Positions 1 through 8,737 of a stretch of 64,000 nucleotides of DNA are shown piece after piece (the stretch's first letter is position 1; every line of letters starts with the position of its first letter). The DNA is from Paraburkholderia acidicola (GTDB taxonomy: Bacteria > Pseudomonadota > Gammaproteobacteria > Burkholderiales > Burkholderiaceae). The notes under the pieces are model-generated. The model was not told the origin of the DNA. It searched no databases and worked only from the letters and a program-made list of their open reading frames with translations. Both the position numbers and the translations under genes were made by a program. Location of the stretch: NCBI RefSeq assembly GCF_002362315.1, contig NZ_MTZV01000006.1, positions 1,674,001-1,738,000 on the forward strand, written 5' to 3'.

Positions 1-127
1 ACATGGCTGTCGGGAGAACAATCGCTGCGGCCGTCTGGCAAAGACACAGAGTAAATCATCCTGGCGAGATGTTAAATGGCGATGGAGGCGCAAACCGCAC
101 AACAGGGTGGCTAGGACCCGCGTGCTT

Positions 128-2575
128 TCATTTCAGCACCGCCGTGCGTTGAGGATCATAGAGCGGCTTGTCGTGACGCGTCGCAGGATAACGCGCTCCC
201 ATGATCTCGACGGTGAACTCGCGATCTTCCAGCTCCTCAACCCCGATGTACGCAGCGAAGATATTTTTTCCAACGGTGAAGCCGTAGTCCGCGCTGGTGA
301 CGCCACCCACGACACGCTCCTCACGCAGCAAGGTTTCGCCACCGAACATCGGTACGTCGCCCACGGTCGAAAACCAGCACAACTTGCGTTTCGGACCGTC
401 CCGCTTGATCGCAGCAAGTGCCTGGCCCGCGATGAAGTCCACGTTGCCGGCGAGTTTGTCCGCCGCAACACAAAAGCCGAGACCCGCTTCATACGGGTTG
501 TAGTCCGGAGAAATGTCGCTACCCCAAACCAGAAAATGTTTTTCGATGCGCAGGCTGGAAATTGCCCGATAGCCTACGTTAGCGACACCGAACGCTTTTC
601 CCGCATCGTGCAGCTTGCGATACAGATCCTGCGCATACTCCGTCGGGACGTGCAGTTCCCAGCCCAGTTCACCCACGTAGGTGACGCGCAGCGCACGGAC
701 CGGCGCATAACCGATGTCGATTTCTCGCGCGCTCATGTAGGGGAAGGCATCGTTGTCGAGCGGTGCACTGGTCAGCTTTGCCAGAATGTCGCGCGCGTAC
801 GGACCGCACAGATTGACCACCGCGTACGCCGACGATACGTCCGTAACCGACACCGCGCCATATTTTGCGGCGATCGCCGGCACGTGTGCCTCGAGCGTCG
901 AGCGGTCGCGGACACCGAGCGCGCTCCCGGTAACGAAGTAGAAGCGCTCCGGCGCAAGCCGCGTGATCGTGACATCACCTTCGATGCCACCACGCTCGTT
1001 GAGCATCTGTGTGTAGATGACGGTGCCGATCGGGCGATCCATATTCGATGCGCACACATACTGCAACAGTGGCAATGCGCCGGGACCGGTCACTTCGTAC
1101 TTGGAGAACGAACTCATGTCGATAAGCGCGGCACGCTCGCGCACCGCACGATGCTCGTTGCCGACGGCTTCGAACCAGCGGCCCCGCCCGAAGCTCGGTG
1201 CATCGTCTGCGAGGATGCCGCCCGTGGCAAACCAGTTCGGTCGTTCGTAGGCGAACTTCGAGCCATATACGGCGCCCTGCATTTTCAGCGTTTCGTACAG
1301 CGGACTGCAGCGTGCGTTACGTGCCGCCGTATTCTCGTGACCCGGGTACGACACCGCGTAGTAGCGCGCGTAACTCTCGATCGCGCGCTCGATCATGAAC
1401 TGTTCGACTACGTGAGGTTGCCCAAAACGGCGCACGTCGAACGGCCACAGATCCATCCCCGGGTCGCCGTCGATGATCCAGTTCGACATCACCGAGCCTG
1501 CTCCGCCCGATGCGGCGATACCCGAAGTAAAGCCACAGCACAGATAGAAGTTGTCGTGCGCAGGCGAGCGGCCGATGATCGGTTCGCCGTCGGCAGTGAT
1601 CGGGATCGGACCGTTGATCATGTCGCGCATGCCGAGCTCGTTGAGAACCGGGATGCGCTTTGCTGCATCGAGGCCGTATTGCTCGAAGCGATCGAAAGAA
1701 GGTTGCAACAACTCCGGGCCGAAATCGAGCGGCATTGGCCTGGTGCCCGTACTACCCCACGGAACCGTTGCGTCTTCCCAGCCACCGACGCACAACGCTC
1801 CCGGTTCTGGCTTGATATAGAAGCGCGCATCGGGGTCGCGCAAGGTCGGGAGATTGTCGGGAACCCGTGCGCTCTTCTCGGTGACGAGGTATTGATGCTC
1901 GACGGCGCAGACTGGAACACGAATGCCCGCCATGCGTGCAATGTCCCGTCCCCACATGCCCGCACAATTGATCACGACGTCGGCTTCGATGATCCCTTGA
2001 TCGGTCTCTACAGCCTTCACACGTCGTCCATCGGAGTGCAGGTTCGTCACCAGCACGTTCTGTATGATCTTCACGCCCATCGCGCGTGCGCCGGCCGCGT
2101 ATGCCTGCGTCAACTGCGACGGGTCGACATAGCCGTCCGATTCGATCCAGGCCGCGCCGACGAGCCCATCGATGTCCATCAGCGGAAAGAGCTTCTGCGC
2201 GTCTGCTGGCGAAATCAGTTCGACATCGAGTCCGAATCCTTTTGCCGCAGTCGCTGAACGCTTCAGCTCCGACCACCGATCTTCGGAAGCTGCGAGCCGC
2301 AAACTGCCCACGCCATGCCAGCCGGTCGACTGACCGGTTTCCGCTTCAAGCGTCCGGTAGAGGTTCGCGCCGTATTTCATCAGACGCGTCAGGTTATTCG
2401 ACGAACGCAACTGACCAACGAGACCCGCCGCGTGCCAGGTCGTGCCGTGCGTGAGCATCAGGCGCTCCAGCAATACCACGTCCGTCCTGCCGCGCTTGGC
2501 CAGGTGCCAGGCAATGCTGCAGCCGATCACACCGCCACCGATGATGACGATTTCGCTTCGTTGGGGGATATCCAT
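128..2575 (-). CDS. GcvT-fused FAD-dependent dehydrogenase (dimethylglycine/sarcosine dehydrogenase type)
   Basis: The 815-residue protein probably oxidises an N-methylated glycine derivative and passes the one-carbon unit to tetrahydrofolate. The N-terminus has a dinucleotide-binding GGGVIGCSIAWHLAKRG motif. It is followed by GTTWHAAGL, the motif in which sarcosine and dimethylglycine dehydrogenases attach FAD covalently to the His. Residues 1 to about 390 form the DAO-type oxidoreductase, then a short linker domain, then an aminomethyltransferase (GcvT) fold from about residue 445 to the end, including GELGWELHVP. Length fits the family (about 800-850). I start at the ATG at 2575, which follows GGGAAG five bases upstream; an upstream GTG at 2593 lacks such a site. 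The family is clear, but the substrate is not: dimethylglycine, sarcosine or a related methylamine are all possible. No folate or glycine-cleavage gene is adjacent. The 127 bases between this gene and the left edge hold no gene I can support. Confidence 0.9.
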   Translation of the reverse strand: MDIPQRSEIVIIGGGVIGCSIAWHLAKRGRTDVVLLERLMLTHGTTWHAAGLVGQLRSSNNLTRLMKYGANLYRTLEAETGQSTGWHGVGSLRLAASEDRWSELKRSATAAKGFGLDVELISPADAQKLFPLMDIDGLVGAAWIESDGYVDPSQLTQAYAAGARAMGVKIIQNVLVTNLHSDGRRVKAVETDQGIIEADVVINCAGMWGRDIARMAGIRVPVCAVEHQYLVTEKSARVPDNLPTLRDPDARFYIKPEPGALCVGGWEDATVPWGSTGTRPMPLDFGPELLQPSFDRFEQYGLDAAKRIPVLNELGMRDMINGPIPITADGEPIIGRSPAHDNFYLCCGFTSGIAASGGAGSVMSNWIIDGDPGMDLWPFDVRRFGQPHVVEQFMIERAIESYARYYAVSYPGHENTAARNARCSPLYETLKMQGAVYGSKFAYERPNWFATGGILADDAPSFGRGRWFEAVGNEHRAVRERAALIDMSSFSKYEVTGPGALPLLQYVCASNMDRPIGTVIYTQMLNERGGIEGDVTITRLAPERFYFVTGSALGVRDRSTLEAHVPAIAAKYGAVSVTDVSSAYAVVNLCGPYARDILAKLTSAPLDNDAFPYMSAREIDIGYAPVRALRVTYVGELGWELHVPTEYAQDLYRKLHDAGKAFGVANVGYRAISSLRIEKHFLVWGSDISPDYNPYEAGLGFCVAADKLAGNVDFIAGQALAAIKRDGPKRKLCWFSTVGDVPMFGGETLLREERVVGGVTSADYGFTVGKNIFAAYIGVEELEDREFTVEIMGARYPATRHDKPLYDPQRTAVLK

Positions 2576-3033
2576 TTGTCTTCCCTGGCTCACGTATCAC
2601 TCCGTTTTCGGCTTCGCGGCACATCGGCGATGATGCGCCAATATCCACACAAAACCAAATATACGGTCACAATGTGACGAATTCTATCGTACACATCGTG
2701 AAAATCAACACAAATCCAAAGAAATTTCCAGAATCCCACGTGTCCCACACAAGGCAAACCCGATCCCGATGGAGTTCCCAGGAGCGAGTCAGGGCGCAAG
2801 CTGGTGGTTGACCGTTGCTTCGATTGCGGAAACACGCGCGGCGCTTTCCAGCATGGCGAAGTAGATGGAATGTCGTAGCCGTATTGGATCAACTGATCAC
2901 ACAGCGTCGTGTGTGATCAGCTGCAGAAAAATTGAAATGGTCCGAAGAAATCAGGCGGATCACCCTGACCAGGACGCGTTGCCGCAGAGCAATGCATTGG
3001 AATACAGGCCTCCGCGACAACGCAACCAGAAGA
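2576..3033. other. Intergenic stretch upstream of the dehydrogenase gene
   Basis: This 458-bp gap separates the 3' end of the first hexosaminidase gene from the start of the dehydrogenase gene, both on the minus strand. The half nearest the dehydrogenase (about 2640-2730) is AT-richer than the rest and is the likely promoter region. The only clear structure is the perfect 28-bp inverted repeat listed separately at 2893-2920. Open frames here have no recognisable product and no convincing ribosome binding site. Confidence 0.6.
2893..2920. promoter_or_regulatory. Perfect 11-bp inverted repeat with 6-base centre
   Basis: The arms are CTGATCACACA and TGTGTGATCAG, separated by GCGTCG. It lies 113 bp after the stop of the hexosaminidase gene and about 320 bp before the dehydrogenase start. 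No T-tract follows on either strand, so a classical intrinsic terminator is not well supported. The alternative is an operator for a dimeric regulator, but no regulator gene is adjacent. Confidence 0.5.
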
Positions 3034-4710
3034 TCAAGGGGTGCCGAGCGTCCCCGATAGCGTCCTGGTACCAGGACCATAGTTCAACACGGACACTTTC
3101 GTCGCAACCGAAGCGTACGGAACGGTATTCCCACTCGCGTCGATCTGCCGGCCCGACCAGAAAATCTGCGCCGAGGCCGGAATCATATCTTTTAGCGCGC
3201 TATTAATTCCGCCCTCGTTCAACCCAAGAATTGCATTGTCGTTCCATTCACATATCTGGCCGCCTATCACAGCGTTGCTGGCTTGCCATGTTGCATACAG
3301 ACTCTCTGCTTCCCCAAGGCTCGATGTCGTATTGTTCTTCGGTACGACATACCAGTCCCCGCTTGAGTTGATCAGTTTCCTGATACCGTCGCCGACGATA
3401 TAGCTATCGTCATCGCCATCCCAGTTCTGAACGATCAGATTGTTCTTGATCAAACTCAGGTTCGTGCTTTTGTCATATGCATCGTTCCATATCGTGACGG
3501 TGCGACGTTGCCCCTGCCGGTTTCTTGTCGCTCCCACGTAGTGCGCCAGCTGCGTGAGAAACGCTCCGCGAACCTGATCATTCGTGCCGATATCGCTGGA
3601 TGTCGCTTCGTCTCCGCCGATCGAGATGTTTCTCGAATGGAACCAGGGCATGAATTCGTCGAAGACCGATTCGACATAGCCTATCGTGGCCGGATTCGTC
3701 ATGTTCAGCGTTCCACCCCATTGGGCGGAGACATTCGGCAAAGTCAGATCGGGACGATCATTGAGGAAAGCGCCGGAATGCGAGGGCACATCGATCTCCG
3801 GCTTGATCTCGATGCCATACGATTCCGCGACTCGCTCCATCTCCTCCCAGTCAGCATGCGTATACCCTTTCTGTTCCGCGCCGGTCACACCATCCGGATT
3901 GCCATCTGTTGGACGCAGCTTCGGAAAGTTACTGCTAAGCAGACGTAACGCGCGATTGTAGTATTGCGGATTCGCAGGGTTGATGCCGGTGTGGGTCGCG
4001 TTCCATCCAAAGCCTTGATCGTTCAGATGCAGCTCCAGCGTATTGAGCTTGTACCAGCTCATGAAGCGCAGATAGTCCTCGATAAATTCCTTGGACATAT
4101 AGAGCCGACCGACATCGAGCATGACACTGCGCACAGGCAGGCGCGGGTAATCCACTGCGTAGCCGTTGCTCACGAAACGATGCATGCCCGCGGGTTGCCC
4201 GTCGACCGAGAGCATCTGCAACAGTGTTCGGGTTGCATGCAACACACCCACCGCGGTATTCGCACGCAGTACAACACCGTCCGGTCCGGCATAGAACGTG
4301 TTGCCCTCGTTACCGATCTCCTTGTACACGGTGTCGTTACACGACTGGAGACTCAGCGTGATATCGCCAGGACGGGTTCTGCCGCTCTCGACGACCGGTA
4401 CGGTAAGACCTGTAACGGCAGCGAGATCTTCGGCAAAGCGGTATGCGACCGGACGAAGTTCTTCCGCGGAACGCGGGTGGACTACGATCCGGCTGTTGCC
4501 CGACAGACTCCATAAGTCGCTTCCCCCGTTCCATACCCGCAGGGTCGGGATGACCGTCGGCATGGTGTTGTTCCCGGTCATCGAGTTATTCGTCTCAGCC
4601 GCACGGCATGTCGATACGTCAGCCGCACTCTCCGCAAAGGCGGAATTGACTGCAACGAAGGTCAATAGAGAGGCAAATAAAATCCGTGCTCCTGTGGAAT
4701 GCTTAGGCAT
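3034..4710 (-). CDS. Secreted GH20 beta-N-acetylhexosaminidase
   Basis: A 558-residue glycoside hydrolase of family 20, expected to remove terminal N-acetylglucosamine or N-acetylgalactosamine from chito-oligosaccharides or glycans by substrate-assisted catalysis. The start is a Sec signal peptide (MPKHSTGARILFASLLTF through AFA). The start at 4710 has AGGA about seven bases upstream; an upstream TTG at 4737 is less likely. The N-terminal domain (about 50-180) is GH20b-like. The barrel begins around YPRLPVRSVMLDVGR, and the catalytic Asp-Glu pair sits in ISIGGDEA at about residues 367-368. It lies 92 bp downstream of a second GH20 gene on the same strand, so the two are probably co-transcribed. 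They share the same architecture but differ in export: this one is predicted to be released, the other lipid-anchored. It has no extra C-terminal binding domain. Confidence 0.92.
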   Translation of the reverse strand: MPKHSTGARILFASLLTFVAVNSAFAESAADVSTCRAAETNNSMTGNNTMPTVIPTLRVWNGGSDLWSLSGNSRIVVHPRSAEELRPVAYRFAEDLAAVTGLTVPVVESGRTRPGDITLSLQSCNDTVYKEIGNEGNTFYAGPDGVVLRANTAVGVLHATRTLLQMLSVDGQPAGMHRFVSNGYAVDYPRLPVRSVMLDVGRLYMSKEFIEDYLRFMSWYKLNTLELHLNDQGFGWNATHTGINPANPQYYNRALRLLSSNFPKLRPTDGNPDGVTGAEQKGYTHADWEEMERVAESYGIEIKPEIDVPSHSGAFLNDRPDLTLPNVSAQWGGTLNMTNPATIGYVESVFDEFMPWFHSRNISIGGDEATSSDIGTNDQVRGAFLTQLAHYVGATRNRQGQRRTVTIWNDAYDKSTNLSLIKNNLIVQNWDGDDDSYIVGDGIRKLINSSGDWYVVPKNNTTSSLGEAESLYATWQASNAVIGGQICEWNDNAILGLNEGGINSALKDMIPASAQIFWSGRQIDASGNTVPYASVATKVSVLNYGPGTRTLSGTLGTP

Positions 4711-4802
4711 GTTCGATTCCTGGAAAGGCGATTTCAAATGGGGAGAGCTCCTTCAAATAGCGAGCCCCAGCGCTGCTCATCACATCCAAGCCTGGTTGTC
4801 TG

Positions 4803-7034
4803 TCACCGCGACGGCTGAAGCAGCGGCGTCCCCAGGCCTCCGATGTTCGGCATACCGGTCGTCGGGTTCGAAAATTTGATCGTGTTGATGCCTGCCTGCA
4901 GCGTGACGAAGGTTCCCACGATCACTTCCTGATCGGTTCCCGACAGGTTGTTCGTGCTGCTGGTACCGCCGCTGCCTCCTCCGGTGAGCGGAAAGGTGAC
5001 CGTAACGGGAGCGGCGCCGTTGATGGTCAGCAGTGCGGTCTCTGGAACGGTGGTGCCCATCACGTAATAGATCGGCAACAGGTAGGTGCCCGCGGACGGA
5101 ACTGGAATAGTCATGGTCAAGGTGCCATCTCCTGTGCCGTAGTGCCCGAGATAACCCACTTCACCGCCTCCGCAACTTCTACAGTTGTACGGGACGGCAA
5201 GACCGCTCAGCACACCCGCTTGCGCCGGGTAATCCGGTGTGACGACATAGGCGGGCGGATCGCTAAAGGCAGGTGCAGTGGCGGACAATGGACTACCGCT
5301 GAACATTGCAACGCTCTTTACACCTGGGCCGTATTGCAATACCGCGACACTCGTTCGCAGCGTGGCGTACGGTATGACGGCACCGGCTGGATCTCTGCGC
5401 TGACCGTTCCACCAGATCTGTCCGGCAGCGGGGATGACGTCCTTGACGACGTAGTGGGCGAGGTCTTCGTAGGTATAGGGATTGTGGTACGTCATGTCGC
5501 TCCACAACGCTATCTGGCCACCGGCGGGCTGATAGGTCGACGTTGCGCCTATAAAAGCCGTGTTGCCGAACCAGTCGAATACTTCGCCGTCGCTGGTTGG
5601 GTGTGTGAAGGGAAGGCCGGCATCGGTGCCATAGAAGCTGTCGCCGAGGAAGCCCGACGACTCCTCGTAACCGCCGGCATTCGGTGTGACGTAAAACGAC
5701 CCGCTACTGTTGATCCATTTAAATTTTGGCGTGGTCCACGGTAGCGGGCCGTTGGTACTCCAGTTCTGAATCACGAGATTGGGATCGTAGTTCGATTGAC
5801 CGCTCACCGTGTCCTGCCACATCTCCACGGTCTTCCCGCGGCTTTGCAGATATCTGGCCAGATTGTTCTGGAACGTCTGAATCGACGCCGTGTCGCCTGC
5901 CTCGTCGCCACCGATATGCACTTTCTGCGAGCGGAACCATGGGAGAAATTCATCCCAGACACGCTCGACGTATCGCAGCGTGGCCGGGTTGGTCGTATCG
6001 AGTCCTTCGCTGGTGCTCGATGGATCAAAGGCGCGCGCCATCGCTTGCGAATGTCCCGGCGTGTCGAACTCCGGAACGATCGTGATGCCGTATGCCTCAG
6101 CTACGTCCTCGAGTTCGTTCCAGTCGTTCTTCGAGTAGTACAGGCCGTCGTACGACAGCGGTTGTTGCGTGAAATTCGGGTTGTGGCTATAGAGCCGGAA
6201 CGCGGCCTTGATCCCTGTTTGAGTATTGGGCGTCCGGTCCAGCAGGTCGCCGCTGATGACAAGGTGCAGCGTGTTGATCTTGTACCAGGCCATGAACTTC
6301 ATATAGGCCTCGAGGAAACCCTTGTCGGCGAATTTCCGCCCGACGTCGACCATGAAAGTGCGTTCGGGATAGAGCGGTGCATCGATTGCATAGCCTTGAG
6401 GAACCGTGCGATGTGCACCGGCCGGCCGACCATCGAGCATCAACATCTGCAGCAGCGTTCGCGTGGCATAGAACAAGCCATTGTCCTTACCGCGTGCGCC
6501 TCGTTCGTGGTTGGCTCGAAGGATGATGCTGTTACTTGCAGAGAGCGTATATCCTTCATCGCCGATCTGTTGCGTCGTACCTGGACAGGGTTTCAGACTC
6601 AGGCCGATATCCCCCGGATGCACGTACGGACCCACGACGATTGGCAAGTCGAGCCCGGTGACTTCAAGAAGATCCGCTCGCAACCGCGTGCCGACACGCC
6701 ACAAGCTTCCGGCATCGGCTTGCTCGACGACGATGCGACTAGTCGGGCTGAGACTCCACGTGCCTCGCGAGCCGTGCCATGTCCTGATGCCGGGTACCAC
6801 GGCGGGCGCAACATTGGCTGCCCCAACGGGGAGCGTCTCGTCGGGAATGCTGCAATCCATCTTGCGCCCCATATCAGTCTGGGCTGCGCTCTTTTCAACC
6901 GACCTGGCGGCTACCGATGCTGTTCCGCCTGTGGTGTCAGAACCTCCGCCGCAGGCTGTCAATAGCGCCGCCGACAGCAATGTCCCCGCATACCGTGCCA
7001 GGTGTTGTGCAATGAAACGTCGTCTGCCAACCAT
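4803..7034 (-). CDS. GH20 beta-N-acetylhexosaminidase lipoprotein with C-terminal carbohydrate-binding-like domain
   Basis: A 743-residue family 20 hexosaminidase. The N-terminus has a lipobox, ALLTAC, with the lipidated Cys at residue 28, then a Gly/Ser/Thr-rich linker, so the enzyme should sit on a membrane surface. A GH20b-like domain covers about 70-210. The barrel follows, with RTFMVDVGRK and the catalytic pair in VHIGGDEAGD (Asp377, Glu378). After the barrel (to about 590) comes a beta-rich region of about 150 residues that looks like a jelly-roll carbohydrate-binding module (segments GTYLLPIYYVMG and INTIKFSNPT). It has no counterpart in the shorter paralogue downstream. The start at 7034 follows a GGAG/AAGG-rich leader. 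The gene is first of a likely two-gene unit; tandem duplication followed by divergence is the simplest origin. Confidence 0.92.
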   Translation of the reverse strand: MVGRRRFIAQHLARYAGTLLSAALLTACGGGSDTTGGTASVAARSVEKSAAQTDMGRKMDCSIPDETLPVGAANVAPAVVPGIRTWHGSRGTWSLSPTSRIVVEQADAGSLWRVGTRLRADLLEVTGLDLPIVVGPYVHPGDIGLSLKPCPGTTQQIGDEGYTLSASNSIILRANHERGARGKDNGLFYATRTLLQMLMLDGRPAGAHRTVPQGYAIDAPLYPERTFMVDVGRKFADKGFLEAYMKFMAWYKINTLHLVISGDLLDRTPNTQTGIKAAFRLYSHNPNFTQQPLSYDGLYYSKNDWNELEDVAEAYGITIVPEFDTPGHSQAMARAFDPSSTSEGLDTTNPATLRYVERVWDEFLPWFRSQKVHIGGDEAGDTASIQTFQNNLARYLQSRGKTVEMWQDTVSGQSNYDPNLVIQNWSTNGPLPWTTPKFKWINSSGSFYVTPNAGGYEESSGFLGDSFYGTDAGLPFTHPTSDGEVFDWFGNTAFIGATSTYQPAGGQIALWSDMTYHNPYTYEDLAHYVVKDVIPAAGQIWWNGQRRDPAGAVIPYATLRTSVAVLQYGPGVKSVAMFSGSPLSATAPAFSDPPAYVVTPDYPAQAGVLSGLAVPYNCRSCGGGEVGYLGHYGTGDGTLTMTIPVPSAGTYLLPIYYVMGTTVPETALLTINGAAPVTVTFPLTGGGSGGTSSTNNLSGTDQEVIVGTFVTLQAGINTIKFSNPTTGMPNIGGLGTPLLQPSR

Positions 7035-7922
7035 TCGCCTTATCTCCGGTTAGTTTTCACCGGACGTTGATCCTGAACCACGTGCACGATGGCCACCTGG
7101 TCCAGGAACCGTTCACCGGTTATCGGTTCCCCTTCAATCTGGCAAGACGGATTGTTAAGCAGCGTATTTCCGATTGCTCTTTTGTCGTTGTACTGATTTC
7201 TGGCTTGAAGCGAACTGGATCGAGAAAAATCCTGGGAAGAGCGAGAGATGCACGCACTGCGTCGCCGCCGATGGCCGCTGCTGCGTTTGCGGCGAACAGT
7301 ACTTCTACTGCGCATCCAGCAGGACAACGGCCCAAGTTTGCGTCCCGATATTTAGTTTACTAGTAAATATATTACTTATGTATGAGCGTAACGCGCAAGC
7401 AATGATACAACCGCTCACGTCGGTGTTTTCCCTGGCATTTGGCGAAATTAATCGGAGAAATTTCGGAGACGCTGCACCATGTTCCGCGAGTAAAACCCAT
7501 TAATGAGCATTAAATTTACCAATGGGTCCATTTCTCGTCCTTGTACCTGCAAGCTCGTGAAGCGGCTGGATCGACCTCACTGCTTCAAGGCGGGTCACGT
7601 GTCCAGATTCGCGTGGAGCGCAGTTCAAGCCTGGTTCTCTTCAAACGAAACGTCCCGTCGAACAATATTTGGCCTGACCGTTCGTCACCGATGCAGGAGT
7701 TAGCCACGGACACGGCCGTGCCAACGGTTCGGAAATCATCTTCCATGCCGTGCCACTCCCTTGAGGATCACTAAGCCACTCGCGATGAGCAGTCACGCAA
7801 CTTGACGTACCTGGCCAGATTTCCCGGTTATCGTCAGCCTGGGATAGTTGTTACGTTAAGGCTCGATGCGTCCGCGTCGCTGAAGTTGATCGACACCACC
7901 GCATCCCATCTGGACTTCAATC
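7035..7922. other. Long intergenic region between divergent hexosaminidase and methyltransferase genes
   Basis: An 888-bp gap without a gene I can support. The part nearest the hexosaminidase gene has a 7-bp inverted repeat, GGAACCG/CGGTTCC, at 7105-7130. An AT-rich block at about 7340-7510 carries the perfect 12-bp palindrome TTTACTAGTAAA at 7356-7367 and is the likeliest regulatory region. Short open frames across the gap (for example 7503-7703 plus) have neither recognisable domains nor ribosome binding sites. Confidence 0.55.
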
Positions 7923-8573
7923 TTGAACACACTATCCAGCACTCCGCTTGCACCGCTGCTAGACCAACTCTTTGCAGATTCCGAGAGCAGTAAATCCGCG
8001 CTCATGCAGCGCATGAGTCACCTGACTGAAGACGAGAAACAAAAGCTGCGCACGTCCGATCCTTTCACGCTCTATTCCCTGGTCAAAGATGTCCATCTCG
8101 CCGTTTCCCGAGCTACGGCAAACCTGTTGTATATCCTGGCGCGCAATCACGGGATGAAGTCGATTGTCGAATTCGGCGCGTCCTTCGGCGTTTCGACGCT
8201 GCATCTGGCTGCCGCGTTAAAAGACAACGGTGGAGGTGTTCTCATCACGTCGGAATTCGAGCCATCGAAGGTCGCCAGAGTGCGTGCCAACCTCGAGCAG
8301 GCCAATCTCTCAACCTATGTCGATATCCGCGAGGGTGATGCCTTGCACACGCTCGCGACAGATCTGCCCGACACCGTGGACATGCTCTTCCTGGACGGCG
8401 CCAAGCAACATTACAAACCGGTTTTGAGCCTTGTCGAATCGCGCCTGCGCGAAGGTTCAATCATCGTTGCCGACAACGTCAACGATGCGCCTGACTTCGC
8501 CGACTACATTCACGAGAGCGGCCGATTTGTCTCAGCCCGATTCGATGACGTTGAAGTTTCAATGCTGGTCTAG
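7923..8573 (+). CDS. Class I SAM-dependent O-methyltransferase
   Basis: Up to 216 residues. It resembles the small O-methyltransferases of the caffeoyl-CoA/catechol type (YrrM-like). SAM motif I is seen as IVEFGASFGVSTLHLAAAL, an acidic residue follows the next strand (ITSEFEPSK), and DMLFLDGAKQHY carries the metal- and substrate-proximal acidic residues of the family. The C-terminal strand order, with IIVADNVNDAPDFADY, is also typical. The start is uncertain: the frame opens with TTG at 7923 and no strong ribosome binding site, and the next ATG at 8004 would remove about 27 residues. No neighbouring pathway reveals a substrate. The next gene on the same strand is an S10 peptidase 164 bp away. 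Confidence 0.82.
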   Translation: MNTLSSTPLAPLLDQLFADSESSKSALMQRMSHLTEDEKQKLRTSDPFTLYSLVKDVHLAVSRATANLLYILARNHGMKSIVEFGASFGVSTLHLAAALKDNGGGVLITSEFEPSKVARVRANLEQANLSTYVDIREGDALHTLATDLPDTVDMLFLDGAKQHYKPVLSLVESRLREGSIIVADNVNDAPDFADYIHESGRFVSARFDDVEVSMLV

Positions 8574-8737
8574 TCTGATACCGCTATGTGTTCGATCTTG
8601 CCATTCGCGTGGCAAACGCGAACTCAAAAATTCCTCAACTAAAGCAATACAACGGAAAACAATGGTACCAATGCATCGTTAACGAACCCCGACACTGGCT
8701 TTGTGAAATGGTCTCTCAACCCCCACCAAGGATAGAG

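Noticed and set aside
107..2257. A 716-codon plus-strand open frame opposite the dehydrogenase gene
   Set aside because: It is antisense to a gene with clear motifs, has Arg/His-rich composition without domains, and is a product of high GC content.
7503..7703. A 66-codon plus-strand open frame in the long gap before the methyltransferase
   Set aside because: No ribosome binding site or recognisable features; composition is unlike neighbouring coding sequence.
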